From: Pseudomonadales bacterium
GTDB lineage: Bacteria; Pseudomonadota; Gammaproteobacteria; Pseudomonadales; Pseudohongiellaceae
DNA: 9,300 bases
NCBI GenBank assembly: GCA_022360535.1
Contig: JAKSCP010000265.1
Location: forward strand, 1-9,300
Direction of reading: 5' to 3'
The notes under the pieces were generated by a model. The model ran no database searches. It was not told where the DNA came from and worked only from the letters and a program-made list of their open reading frames with translations. A program made the position numbers and the translations under genes. Positions 1 through 6,275 of the stretch are shown here, piece after piece; positions within the stretch are counted from its first letter, which is position 1, and each line of letters begins with the position of its first letter.

Positions 1-567
1 AATGGTGAGAGAACGGGCAAAAGCCTTCTCGACTCCCCTTCCTCTGATTTCTTCCGTTGCGATATCAGCCCCGAAGAACACGATTTCTTTCGCGCCCGCT
101 TGAATGCCAGCCCGCTCAAGAATATTTACCAGAGGCACGCCGCGCCAATTGGCATTGCCGATCAAACCATGAAATAGACGCTGTCCGTTACCGCCACATT
201 CGAACCCAACTTGCTGTTCAACTGTATCGTCGTTCATCAGATCGGCCAGGGATAGCTCCAATTCGTTATCCACCATGCCCGTCACTTTCAGACGCCAGGA
301 AGCATTGTCGATTTCCGGCTGGCCATAATGCTGTACCAAATAGAAATCATCGTTGTCGGTCATGAAATCGTTGATCTCGCGCGTATCCTGCCAGTGAGTC
401 GTATTGGGCTGAACCGGGCGCCACTGGAAAGAATCGGGGACATCAGTAAACGGAACCAACCTCTCACCCTGTGCTAGTGCTGGTAACACCCATCCTGAAG
501 CTGCGGCACCGGCTGCCAGCATGCTCCCTTTCAGTACTTGTCGTCGGCTTTTATCTTCGGGATTCAT
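1..567 (-). CDS. Sulfite oxidase-like molybdopterin oxidoreductase, Tat-exported (N-terminal part; 3' end outside window)
   Basis: The reading frame is open from the ATG at 567 to the window edge and gives 189 residues. The N-terminus has a twin-arginine signal (S-R-R-Q-V-L-K at residues 7-13), an alanine-rich hydrophobic stretch and a likely cleavage site after Ala-Leu-Ala at residue 32, so export to the periplasm is expected. Residues 122-132 (FECGGNGQRLF) match the C-x-G-N signature of the sulfite oxidase superfamily. In that family the cysteine, here Cys124, binds the molybdenum. The following N-W-R-G-V-P-L segment is also typical. These enzymes oxidise sulfite or related substrates and pass electrons to a cytochrome; the substrate here cannot be decided, and SoxC-like or YedY-like relatives are possible. 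An AGAGG sequence about 12 nt upstream could be the ribosome binding site. The C-terminal dimerisation domain lies off the window. Confidence 0.85.
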   Translation of the reverse strand, partial: MNPEDKSRRQVLKGSMLAAGAAASGWVLPALAQGERLVPFTDVPDSFQWRPVQPNTTHWQDTREINDFMTDNDDFYLVQHYGQPEIDNASWRLKVTGMVDNELELSLADLMNDDTVEQQVGFECGGNGQRLFHGLIGNANWRGVPLVNILERAGIQAGAKEIVFFGADIATEEIRGRGVEKAFARSLTI

Positions 568-729
568 GATTCTCTAATTCCTCTTATCTTAGTGCGCTTT
601 TATTTGGCATTTTCCACTTATCTTTGCCTCTATCATCCAAGCCTCCTAGGTTAACTGAAAGCCTGGATACGGGATGTCCTGTTTTCCTCAACCTTATCAC
701 AGACTACCTGAAAATGGGGACGACATGGC

Positions 730-978
730 TTATTTGAGCGCCTCTATCTCCTCACTTAGCTTGAAGTCCTTAGAGGTCACAATGGATTCCAGCACCTGTA
801 TGCGTCTTTCCAATTCTGACGTTTTGCTCAGCAGCTTCTCGTTTTCCTCAGCTAAAGACTTTTCCATGGAATCTACGCTGTAGCGCAAGGCCTTGCTGCG
901 ATAACTCAGATAAGTACTGAAACTGACGAAGGCAAAGATGATTGCCACGATCAGGACTGCGACTTCCCCTTCACTCAT
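730..978 (-). CDS. Small PspB-like membrane protein with coiled coil
   Basis: This 82-residue protein has one N-terminal membrane segment (about residues 5-25, V-A-V-L-I-V-A-I-I-F-A-F-V), then a short basic stretch. A charged helical region, about residues 36-66, follows and is likely a coiled coil. The segment R-R-I-Q-V-L-E-S-I-V-T (about residues 58-68) closely resembles the R-I-Q-x-L-E-x-I-L signature of phage shock protein B. PspB is an inner-membrane protein that relays envelope stress to PspA together with PspC. No pspA, pspC or pspF is visible here, so this is an orphan relative and its role may differ. It is slightly longer than E. coli PspB (about 74 residues). The ribosome binding site is weak. 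It lies 162 bp beyond the start of the molybdoenzyme gene on the same strand, so co-transcription is possible but not shown. Confidence 0.72.
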   Translation of the reverse strand: MSEGEVAVLIVAIIFAFVSFSTYLSYRSKALRYSVDSMEKSLAEENEKLLSKTSELERRIQVLESIVTSKDFKLSEEIEALK

Positions 979-1035
979 AGAACACCCACTTCTCAGTTAA
1001 CATCTTAAGGCTATTGTGAAACCTCTGAGCGGTTA

Positions 1036-1063
1036 TTGTCATCTGTTTCTCCTGCTCTATCAT
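1036..1063 (+). promoter_or_regulatory. Candidate sigma70 promoter for the SRPBCC gene
   Basis: TTGTCA (1036-1041) and TATCAT (1058-1063) are separated by 16 bp, each five of six to consensus. Transcription would start near 1070 and leave a leader of about 75 nt before the gene at 1145. The intergenic region also has to hold the promoter of the divergent PspB-like gene, which I could not place. Confidence 0.4.
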
Positions 1064-1144
1064 TATTAGCGGTCGAGATATTAGTTGTGAACCTGCAAAC
1101 TCGGGGTAACGAAACTAGAGGGTTAATCGCAAATTCGCAGTGCA

Positions 1145-1630
1145 ATGGCAGCAACCATGAAAACAGAAATTGATAACGTGCATCCCGCGCCAGTCGAGAC
1201 ACTGCTTATTGAGAGCATCGGTCCGCACAGCGACTGTCGGGATAAGCTTTGGTCAGCACTGGTGGATTTTGCCTACTGGCCGCAACGTATCTCTGCATTG
1301 CGAGCTATAGTTGTACCCGAAACCAATGACCTTGGTCGAGGTAGCCAGTTGCAGCTTGACTGGAACGGTGGAAGGCAGCTGGCCAACATCACTCACTGGC
1401 ATCCGGGCCAACAACTGGAACTCGTACTTGATGACCAACAACGAAGGGTTGGCCTGCGCTTCGTATTGAATGCCGGCCAGGATGTAGAACACATCGAGCT
1501 GCTGGTAGAGTACGAAGTGTCCGAGGACAAGAATTGGCCTGTCCTGGATCAACTGATCAAGCGACGCCTGGTCAAAAAGTTGAAATCCTACTTAAGCGAT
1601 CTGGTTTCCTCGTTCCAAAATCTGTCTTAG
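1145..1630 (+). CDS. SRPBCC (START/polyketide cyclase-like) family protein
   Basis: This 161-residue cytoplasmic protein has no signal peptide or membrane segment. The pattern fits the helix-grip fold of the SRPBCC superfamily. An early strand (residues 18-26) is followed by a helix carrying L-W-S-A-L-V-D-F-A-Y-W-P-Q-R, the usual position of the 'fluctuating pocket' helix. Then come alternating strands (G-S-Q-L-Q-L-D-W, Q-Q-L-E-L-V-L-D, V-E-H-I-E-L-L-V-E-Y-E-V) and a long amphipathic C-terminal helix (about residues 130-158). Members bind hydrophobic ligands or act as cyclases, and the ligand here cannot be inferred. The start is uncertain: ATG at 1145 or ATG at 1157, neither with a clear Shine-Dalgarno sequence. 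It is transcribed divergently from the PspB-like gene and stands alone, 256 bp before the next gene. Confidence 0.7.
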   Translation: MAATMKTEIDNVHPAPVETLLIESIGPHSDCRDKLWSALVDFAYWPQRISALRAIVVPETNDLGRGSQLQLDWNGGRQLANITHWHPGQQLELVLDDQQRRVGLRFVLNAGQDVEHIELLVEYEVSEDKNWPVLDQLIKRRLVKKLKSYLSDLVSSFQNLS

Positions 1631-1840
1631 AAACCCAATTTGGAAAGACCAACCACTACATTTTGTGCCTAATCTGGGCGCAAACCCCTACTTATTGAGG
1701 TGGGGGAATTCCCTTGTTTTACCTCATGTAATCCTCACAAATGGCTGATTTTTAAGTAAATTTTGTGTAGTGTGTCGGGGTTCACAATACCGCGAAGCAA
1801 TTCTGGTATCTTGAGTTTGAAGGGCAAACTTGCGATAGCG

Positions 1841-1862
1841 ATCAAGTTTTCACGAACTTGAT
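1841..1862. promoter_or_regulatory. Perfect 8-bp inverted repeat upstream of the cyclase-like operon (operator candidate)
   Basis: ATCAAGTT (1841-1848) and AACTTGAT (1855-1862) are perfect inverted arms around the spacer ttcacg. A further CTTG-CAAG pair overlaps its left side (1830-1847). A CATAAT hexamer (1866-1871) resembling a -10 element follows immediately, so a regulator bound here would cover the -35 position. No good -35 match was seen. The element ends 24 bp before the TTG start at 1887. The rest of the 1631-1886 gap shows no terminator or other gene. Confidence 0.4.
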
Positions 1863-1886
1863 TCACATAATTAGAACAGAGATCAC

Positions 1887-4205
1887 TTGTCGAGTATGAC
1901 TCCAGAGTCCGCCAAAGATCTGATCGATCAAGTTGAAACAGAACGATCGGTGCAGATTACTATCGATACGCTGGCGCGCGGCATCGATAACTATCATATC
2001 GACATTCGTCTCAGTCGCCGCTTTGCATCAGACGTAAAAAAACTGACCTCTCTTCTGGTTTCACAACTCGCTGTCCCGAAACCAAAGAATTGGGATAACT
2101 CCAAACTCTACGAAAAACTTCGGGATAAGTACCTCGACCTGATGACGGTACTCATCCATCGCGTCAAAACTGACCTAAAAGCGGATGAGATCTGCTTTCT
2201 CCAATTCGCCACTATCAAGCATATTCTTGGATTTACCCGTACTCAACTGGATGAAGAAATTCGACGCGTTAATTCAAAGCTCGCTGAGAACCGTAATAAA
2301 GGTTCTTCTGAGGCTCTGGCTACGCAGCAACGATTGTTTTGGCTAAAGAAAAACTACGACGCCATTCTCTATTCGGTGAACAAAGTCGTTTTCTCTCAGT
2401 TGCAAAGAGTGGAAGAACGCCAATTAGCACCTATTCGTGAACAATTCCTTGGCGAGAAGTATCGTTTTGCGTCCGACGCCATACTTAACCCCTTGCTCTA
2501 TACCTCAGAACTGAGTGCACTCCCTCTGCTGCTGAATGAATACAGTATGTGGAACTGGAATGGTGAAGATAGTGGTTTCATCGACGTCAACAACAAAGTC
2601 GAGCAACTTTTTAACAAACGACTAAAAGAGTTACCGATTACACCACTGCGCTCCGAAGAGAACTCTAATCAGGAATCGGAAATCCACGATGATCTGAACG
2701 GATTGTTTTGCACGCAGCCTTTCCTGGGCAAGGCAATCGATAGCAAGAACACATTGGCCGAGACCTTTACCTGGTTTGAAGTTCCAGAAAATATAGAGCT
2801 GCTGTTCAACATAAGAAGGAATACCGACTTACTCAAAGAGCTGCGGAAAGAAGAAGGCATCGGTGCATGGTGGCGAGCAAGGTCCACTGTAAAGCGGATG
2901 GAAAAAACTCTGCAGGCCTTTTCCAAACTGCTTAAGAAGAACAAGGTCCTACCCCAACTGCTAGCCTCTCACTATATGCGTCGCTCCATCAGTTCCACCA
3001 TCATGGAGCATGTCGATCTGAAGGTTATTTGCCAGTACTTGTCAGGCAATATTGCACTGACCAAGTTGCAGGAAAGTGTCACTGGTGGCTACACACTCAA
3101 TGCTGAACAACTGAAATCACTAGAGACGTTACAGGAAAAAATCAAAGAACAGATTGCGAAAGCTGACCACGCAGATTCGCTGCGACTGTTGCTGGATATC
3201 AGCCGATTCCGCAAGCAACTCAAGCTTTTTCGTTTTGCTCATCGAGCCTTCAATCGTTTAACCATTCTTACTGCCGAAGAAGACATTAAACTTTCGAAGT
3301 CTGCTGGCACCCTGTATTTGATGCCAACCTCATCGGAAATCGAGGAAGATGATGAGCGCATTTGTCATCATGCCATTCTGAAAGCGGATGTACGCGGCTC
3401 TACCACAGTGACCGATGAGTTGCAGGCCAAAGGCCTCAATCCTGCTTCCTATTTCAGCATGCGCTTCTTTAATCCTATCAACAAGATCCTGGAAACTTAC
3501 GGTGCCAACAAGGTGTTCATTGAAGGCGATGCCATCATCCTGAGTTTTTTGGAATATGAGCACACACCCCAACAATGGTTCTCGGTAGCTCGCGCCTGTG
3601 GTAACGCGAAAGATATGTTGAAGATTACCGGCTCTAATAATCGCTATTCGACGCAAATGGGATTACCGCTGTTGGAACTGGGAATTGGGGTCTGCTACTC
3701 CGACGAAGCCCCTCGCTATCTGTATGATGGTGATCACCCAATCATGATCTCAGGGGCCATTGGCCTGGCAGACAGAATGTCAGGTTGTTCCTGGAATCTT
3801 CGGGCGGCGATTAAAAAGAGTCTGTTCAATGTGGATGTGCTGCGAATCGCCGACGGCGAATCCGGCAAGGGTGAGAAAGGACAGCACTTTCTCCGCTACA
3901 ACGTGAATGGCATTAATATTGACGACGCGTCCTTTGAAAAACTCAAAACCGAAATACCACTCAAATCGGTCAAGATGAAACTGAACGGAAAAGAGTACCT
4001 GTTCCATGTTGGCCAATATCCTGATGTGAACGGTCGCAAAAAAGATCTTGTAGTGCGCGAAGGCAAGGTCGGTTTGTGGAGGGACAACGAAATTCATGAT
4101 GACCCGGAGAGCGAAGAGAGCTACTACGAAGTTGTAGTCAATCGAAAAGTCTTGCCACTGGTATTAGAAGCGATTGGCAAGAAGCAAGCTGCTCCTGTTG
4201 AGTAA
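1887..4205 (+). CDS. Large protein with C-terminal class III nucleotidyl cyclase-like domain
   Basis: This 772-residue soluble protein has no membrane segment. Residues 1 to about 490 are mostly helical and charged, with no domain I recognise. Residues about 494-660 match the class III adenylate/guanylate cyclase fold. A-D-V-R-G-S-T (500-506) holds the first metal Asp (D501). E-G-D-A-I-I (546-551) holds the second (D548). G-L-A-D-R-M (626-631) aligns with the N-x-x-x-A-R motif and keeps the transition-state Arg (R630). The adenine-selecting Lys position is Phe544, the Asp position is Ala624 and the ribose-binding Asn is Gly626. Metal binding is therefore intact but base recognition is non-canonical. 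The product, if any, is unknown. The C-terminal 110 residues look like a separate strand-rich unit. The start is TTG at 1887 with ACAGAG just upstream; ATG at 1896 would remove three residues. It is followed after 5 bp by the next gene, so it is probably translated from one message. Confidence 0.72.
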   Translation: MSSMTPESAKDLIDQVETERSVQITIDTLARGIDNYHIDIRLSRRFASDVKKLTSLLVSQLAVPKPKNWDNSKLYEKLRDKYLDLMTVLIHRVKTDLKADEICFLQFATIKHILGFTRTQLDEEIRRVNSKLAENRNKGSSEALATQQRLFWLKKNYDAILYSVNKVVFSQLQRVEERQLAPIREQFLGEKYRFASDAILNPLLYTSELSALPLLLNEYSMWNWNGEDSGFIDVNNKVEQLFNKRLKELPITPLRSEENSNQESEIHDDLNGLFCTQPFLGKAIDSKNTLAETFTWFEVPENIELLFNIRRNTDLLKELRKEEGIGAWWRARSTVKRMEKTLQAFSKLLKKNKVLPQLLASHYMRRSISSTIMEHVDLKVICQYLSGNIALTKLQESVTGGYTLNAEQLKSLETLQEKIKEQIAKADHADSLRLLLDISRFRKQLKLFRFAHRAFNRLTILTAEEDIKLSKSAGTLYLMPTSSEIEEDDERICHHAILKADVRGSTTVTDELQAKGLNPASYFSMRFFNPINKILETYGANKVFIEGDAIILSFLEYEHTPQQWFSVARACGNAKDMLKITGSNNRYSTQMGLPLLELGIGVCYSDEAPRYLYDGDHPIMISGAIGLADRMSGCSWNLRAAIKKSLFNVDVLRIADGESGKGEKGQHFLRYNVNGINIDDASFEKLKTEIPLKSVKMKLNGKEYLFHVGQYPDVNGRKKDLVVREGKVGLWRDNEIHDDPESEESYYEVVVNRKVLPLVLEAIGKKQAAPVE

Positions 4206-4210
4206 TCGAC

Positions 4211-5206
4211 TTGGAAAAACAGCCCCCTCCGGAAAACCTGCCAGTTAGTACCAACGATTCAGAGTCTACTCCCGGTGCTCTGGCACATTATTTCGCACTC
4301 ACTTTATCGCTGCCTGAAAGAACCGCCAGAGCGTTAAGCGCATTAGTTGGCGGCGGTACATTACTGCTCACACAGACACTAGTGCCAGGTGCCATCAAGA
4401 ACTCAAGCAGCTATCACTTCACACTGGGCATGTTTCAGACATTTCTGGTTCAGAATGTGGCAGGCATGGCTCGTGTGCGAACGCAGTCAGAGCTAAGGGA
4501 CAAATTCGTACACCGAAAACTTGTTGGTTCCAGTTTGGAAGCGGCAGGCTTGTTAACCATGCACTTTTCACCGGTATGGGTGTTTGCTATTGCTTCTGAT
4601 GCGGCAAAAGGCGGCCAGGTATTTCTTCAACGTTTGGTTCATCACCTAAAAGAAAATGGGGTGATTGATAGTGAGAGCAACCCCGAATCTCTGGAGCAGA
4701 TTCTGCAGTCTATTCAGGACATGTCACGACAAGGAGCCACGGCGATTGATACACCTCCTTTGTCTGTGCAAGAAATTCAGGATCTGGCGAACGAACTTCG
4801 AGGTTCGGCGGCAAGCCTCACCACCAACTCAAGCAACTTGTTGCCCCGCTTCGAAAATCTCTGGAATCAGATCACCCTGGTAGCGAATAAAGAGAACATG
4901 AACCTGCCTCAAATAATGGGCATGCTTTCTATTCAGGCCGCGTCGGTTTCCGGTGCCAGTGTAGGTGCGGCAGGTGCTATCGGAAAAACTGGTATAGGCA
5001 TACTGGATGAAGTTATCCTCATGGAGTACCGTGAAACCCTACAGGGGATTTCCGAAGAAGGTGCCAGCAATTATCTGGCAAACCATATGCAGCCTTTTCT
5101 GGAAAATGCGCGCTCTCACTTCGATTTCAAACAAGAAACTATTACGCAACGCTGGTTTCACAACGCCATGGCGAAGTTTCGCGCCAAGCTGTTTCCGGAA
5201 AAGTAG
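4211..5206 (+). CDS. Hypothetical membrane-associated protein, partner of the cyclase-like gene
   Basis: I do not recognise this 331-residue protein with certainty. Hydrophobic, small-residue-rich segments lie at about 39-61, 68-86, 105-128 and 226-255. The last is very rich in Gly, Ala and Ser (A-A-S-V-S-G-A-S-V-G-A-A-G-A-I-G). The region between them (about 145-215) is polar and helical, and the C-terminus (about 255-331) is charged. This suggests a protein that sits on or inserts in the membrane; a distant EcsC-like affinity is possible but unproven. The start is TTG at 4211. An in-frame TGA at 4199-4201 rules out a start further upstream, and the first in-frame ATG is about 73 codons in, inside a hydrophobic segment. 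It begins 5 bp after the cyclase-like gene, so the two probably work together, with this protein as a possible effector or membrane anchor. Confidence 0.6.
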   Translation: MEKQPPPENLPVSTNDSESTPGALAHYFALTLSLPERTARALSALVGGGTLLLTQTLVPGAIKNSSSYHFTLGMFQTFLVQNVAGMARVRTQSELRDKFVHRKLVGSSLEAAGLLTMHFSPVWVFAIASDAAKGGQVFLQRLVHHLKENGVIDSESNPESLEQILQSIQDMSRQGATAIDTPPLSVQEIQDLANELRGSAASLTTNSSNLLPRFENLWNQITLVANKENMNLPQIMGMLSIQAASVSGASVGAAGAIGKTGIGILDEVILMEYRETLQGISEEGASNYLANHMQPFLENARSHFDFKQETITQRWFHNAMAKFRAKLFPEK

Positions 5207-5216
5207 ATTTCGTTTT

Positions 5217-5257
5217 TGAAATTTGCATTTGCTACTCACTGAAAACTACAAATTTCA
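5217..5257. repeat. 9-bp inverted repeat after the two-gene unit
   Basis: TGAAATTTG (5217-5225) and CAAATTTCA (5249-5257) are perfect inverted arms with a 23-nt spacer. It starts 10 bp after the stop codon at 5206. The stem is AT-rich and has no T-tract behind it, so it is not a convincing intrinsic terminator, although it could protect the 3' end of the message. Confidence 0.35.
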
Positions 5258-5286
5258 GGAGATTTCCCGGTAATTTCAAGAAAAGA

Positions 5287-5345
5287 TTGTTATCCACAAA
5301 GGCTGTGCTAGCTTAATTCTTAGCCAATAAATGCAATAAATTGGC
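5287..5345 (+). promoter_or_regulatory. Regulatory region of the HTH gene: promoter-like elements, DnaA box and palindrome
   Basis: TTGTTA (5287-5292) and an extended -10-like TGC-TAGCTT (5306-5314) could form a promoter. A perfect DnaA-box match, TTATCCACA, lies at 5290-5298 and overlaps the -35 element. Downstream, GCCAAT (5323-5328) and ATTGGC (5340-5345) form a 23-bp interrupted palindrome. Inside it CAATAAAT occurs twice as a direct repeat 9 bp apart (5325 and 5334). Its position around the expected start of transcription suits an operator, perhaps for the HTH protein itself. The leader to the gene at 5461 is about 140 nt. Confidence 0.35.
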
Positions 5346-5460
5346 ACATTAGAAAAGGGGAAGCGCAACGGATGCGACAACTAAAGACTGATCGGGGTTT
5401 CCATGGTATGCAGGGTTTGCAGCTGGGACATCCAAATTCAAAATTGGGAAGAGCAAGACC

Positions 5461-5772
5461 ATGAGTCATCCACAATTCACCAAATTTTCGCCTATTACGG
5501 TAGCCGTCAAGAAAAACGTCAGGCAGTTACGTTTGAATGCAGGCTATTCAATGAACGAAGGAGCAAGGTTGCTTGGTGTATCTCGTAAACAACTTGAAGA
5601 CATTGAAACCATTCGTAATTACGGGTGCCATCTGGATCTGGAACTATTGGCAAAAATGAAGGTGATCTACAAAACGTCCCTCGATGAGTTAGTGGGGGAG
5701 CTGCCAGAAGACTACTACTCTGACTACTATGTCAGACCACGCAAACGCCTGGGATCGAAGTCCCGAGATTGA
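5461..5772 (+). CDS. Xre/Cro-type helix-turn-helix transcriptional regulator
   Basis: This 103-residue protein carries a single HTH_3-like domain at about residues 13-77. V-K-K-N-V-R-Q-L-R-L-N-A-G-Y-S-M is helix 1 and the turn. G-A-R-L-L-G-V-S-R-K-Q-L-E-D-I-E is the helix-turn-helix, and S-L-D-E-L-V-G (73-79) is the usual final helix. After this comes an acidic, tyrosine-rich patch (E-D-Y-Y-S-D-Y-Y, 83-90) and a basic tail (R-P-R-K-R, 92-96). These are outside the normal domain and may be a contact or recruitment surface. GGGAAGAG at 5446-5453 gives a ribosome binding site with 7-nt spacing, which fixes the ATG start. It stands alone between two gaps. Its targets are unknown; autoregulation through the palindrome at 5323-5345 is plausible. 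Confidence 0.8.
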   Translation: MSHPQFTKFSPITVAVKKNVRQLRLNAGYSMNEGARLLGVSRKQLEDIETIRNYGCHLDLELLAKMKVIYKTSLDELVGELPEDYYSDYYVRPRKRLGSKSRD

Positions 5773-6026
5773 GTTCTGCGGGTTTCTAAGCAAGGCCACC
5801 CACATAACCCGCTCCTGGTCTGGGATAGCGTTCCAAAACAAAGACTACAGACAGAAGCGATCTATCGATCTAAAAAGTTAAGTAGGAAGGATGAAAACAA
5901 GAGAGTTCGCCCGAATTCTCTTGCTCCCTGCAACCGGCCCACTCAGGCCGCAACCCCTTGAATTAGCGGAAAAACACCGTTTCGTGTATACTGGCTGGCC
6001 TTTTTGACGCAATGAGTAAGTGTTTT
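5773..6026. other. Intergenic region with hairpins and a possible 38-codon ORF
   Basis: GCGGGTT (5778-5784) and AACCCGC (5806-5812) form a loose inverted repeat just after the HTH gene. An 11-bp hairpin with a GCCC loop spans 5898-5923 (one G-T pair). A small frame runs from ATG 5891 to TGA 6007 (38 codons) with AGGAAGG directly abutting the ATG; I do not recognise its product. TATACT at 5987-5992 resembles a -10 element for the gene at 6027, with only a weak -35 (TTAGCG, 5963-5968). Confidence 0.35.
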
Positions 6027-6203
6027 ATGGCGAACAAACCAAAAAAAGAAGCAGTTGTTAGTACCCGCGAGGACTTGGAGGAGCATATTGCGGCCTTCCT
6101 GAAAGCAGGAGGCAAGGTCCAACAAATCCCATCTGGTGTCAGCGGCCAGACATCCACTAGTGGCCCACGACAAATCGTTCTCAGCCATAAGACTAGCTCA
6201 TAA
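6027..6203 (+). CDS. Small SutA-like protein
   Basis: This is a 58-residue hydrophilic protein. The core E-D-L-E-E-H-I-A-A-F-L-K-A-G-G-K-V-Q-Q-I (about residues 15-34) closely resembles the conserved helix and F-L-x-x-G-G-K-V-Q-x-I motif of Pseudomonas SutA. SutA is an RNA-polymerase-binding protein important in slow growth. The long acidic N-terminus of SutA is absent, so this is a short relative and the function should not be transferred without test. The C-terminus is Ser/Thr/Gly-rich. ATG at 6027 is preferred because GAGTAAG lies 8-9 nt before it; the ATG at 6012 would add five residues and has no ribosome binding site. A strong terminator follows at once, so the gene is monocistronic. 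Confidence 0.65.
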   Translation: MANKPKKEAVVSTREDLEEHIAAFLKAGGKVQQIPSGVSGQTSTSGPRQIVLSHKTSS

Positions 6204-6214
6204 CCCGTATTCCA

Positions 6215-6251
6215 CAAAAAACAGAGGGCCCTTGGGCCCTCTGTTTTTTTA
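6215..6251. terminator. Bidirectional intrinsic terminator
   Basis: A perfect 11-bp GC-rich stem (6221-6231 with 6234-6244; ACAGAGGGCCC and its complement) carries a minimal loop. A run of A lies on the left (6215-6220) and a run of T on the right (6244-6250). It ends the SutA-like gene on the plus strand and the TraB/GumN gene on the minus strand. Confidence 0.92.
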
Positions 6252-6275
6252 TGGGTTGAAATTGTTCTACCGAAG

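Noticed and set aside
57..365. Plus-strand frame opposite the molybdoenzyme gene
   Set aside because: It is antisense to a clear sulfite-oxidase-type coding sequence and its translation is low-complexity with no family resemblance.
674..883. Plus-strand frame over the PspB-like gene
   Set aside because: It mirrors the minus-strand coding sequence; the Ser/Leu-rich product is typical of an antisense shadow.
3330..4097. Several minus-strand frames opposite the cyclase-like domain
   Set aside because: They overlap conserved catalytic motifs on the plus strand and show no recognisable domain or ribosome binding site.
1887..4205. Calling the cyclase-like gene an adenylate cyclase or a Pycsar cyclase outright
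   Set aside because: The base-recognition residues do not match classical adenylate cyclases, and the size, N-terminal region and partner do not match the Pycsar layout closely enough to name it.
5217..5257. Inverted repeat as intrinsic terminator of the two-gene unit
   Set aside because: The stem is AT-rich, the loop long and no T-tract follows. It is listed only as a repeat.
5290..5298. Replication origin suggested by the DnaA-box match
   Set aside because: Only one exact box was seen, with no cluster of boxes, no AT-rich repeats and no dnaA/dnaN/parAB neighbours.
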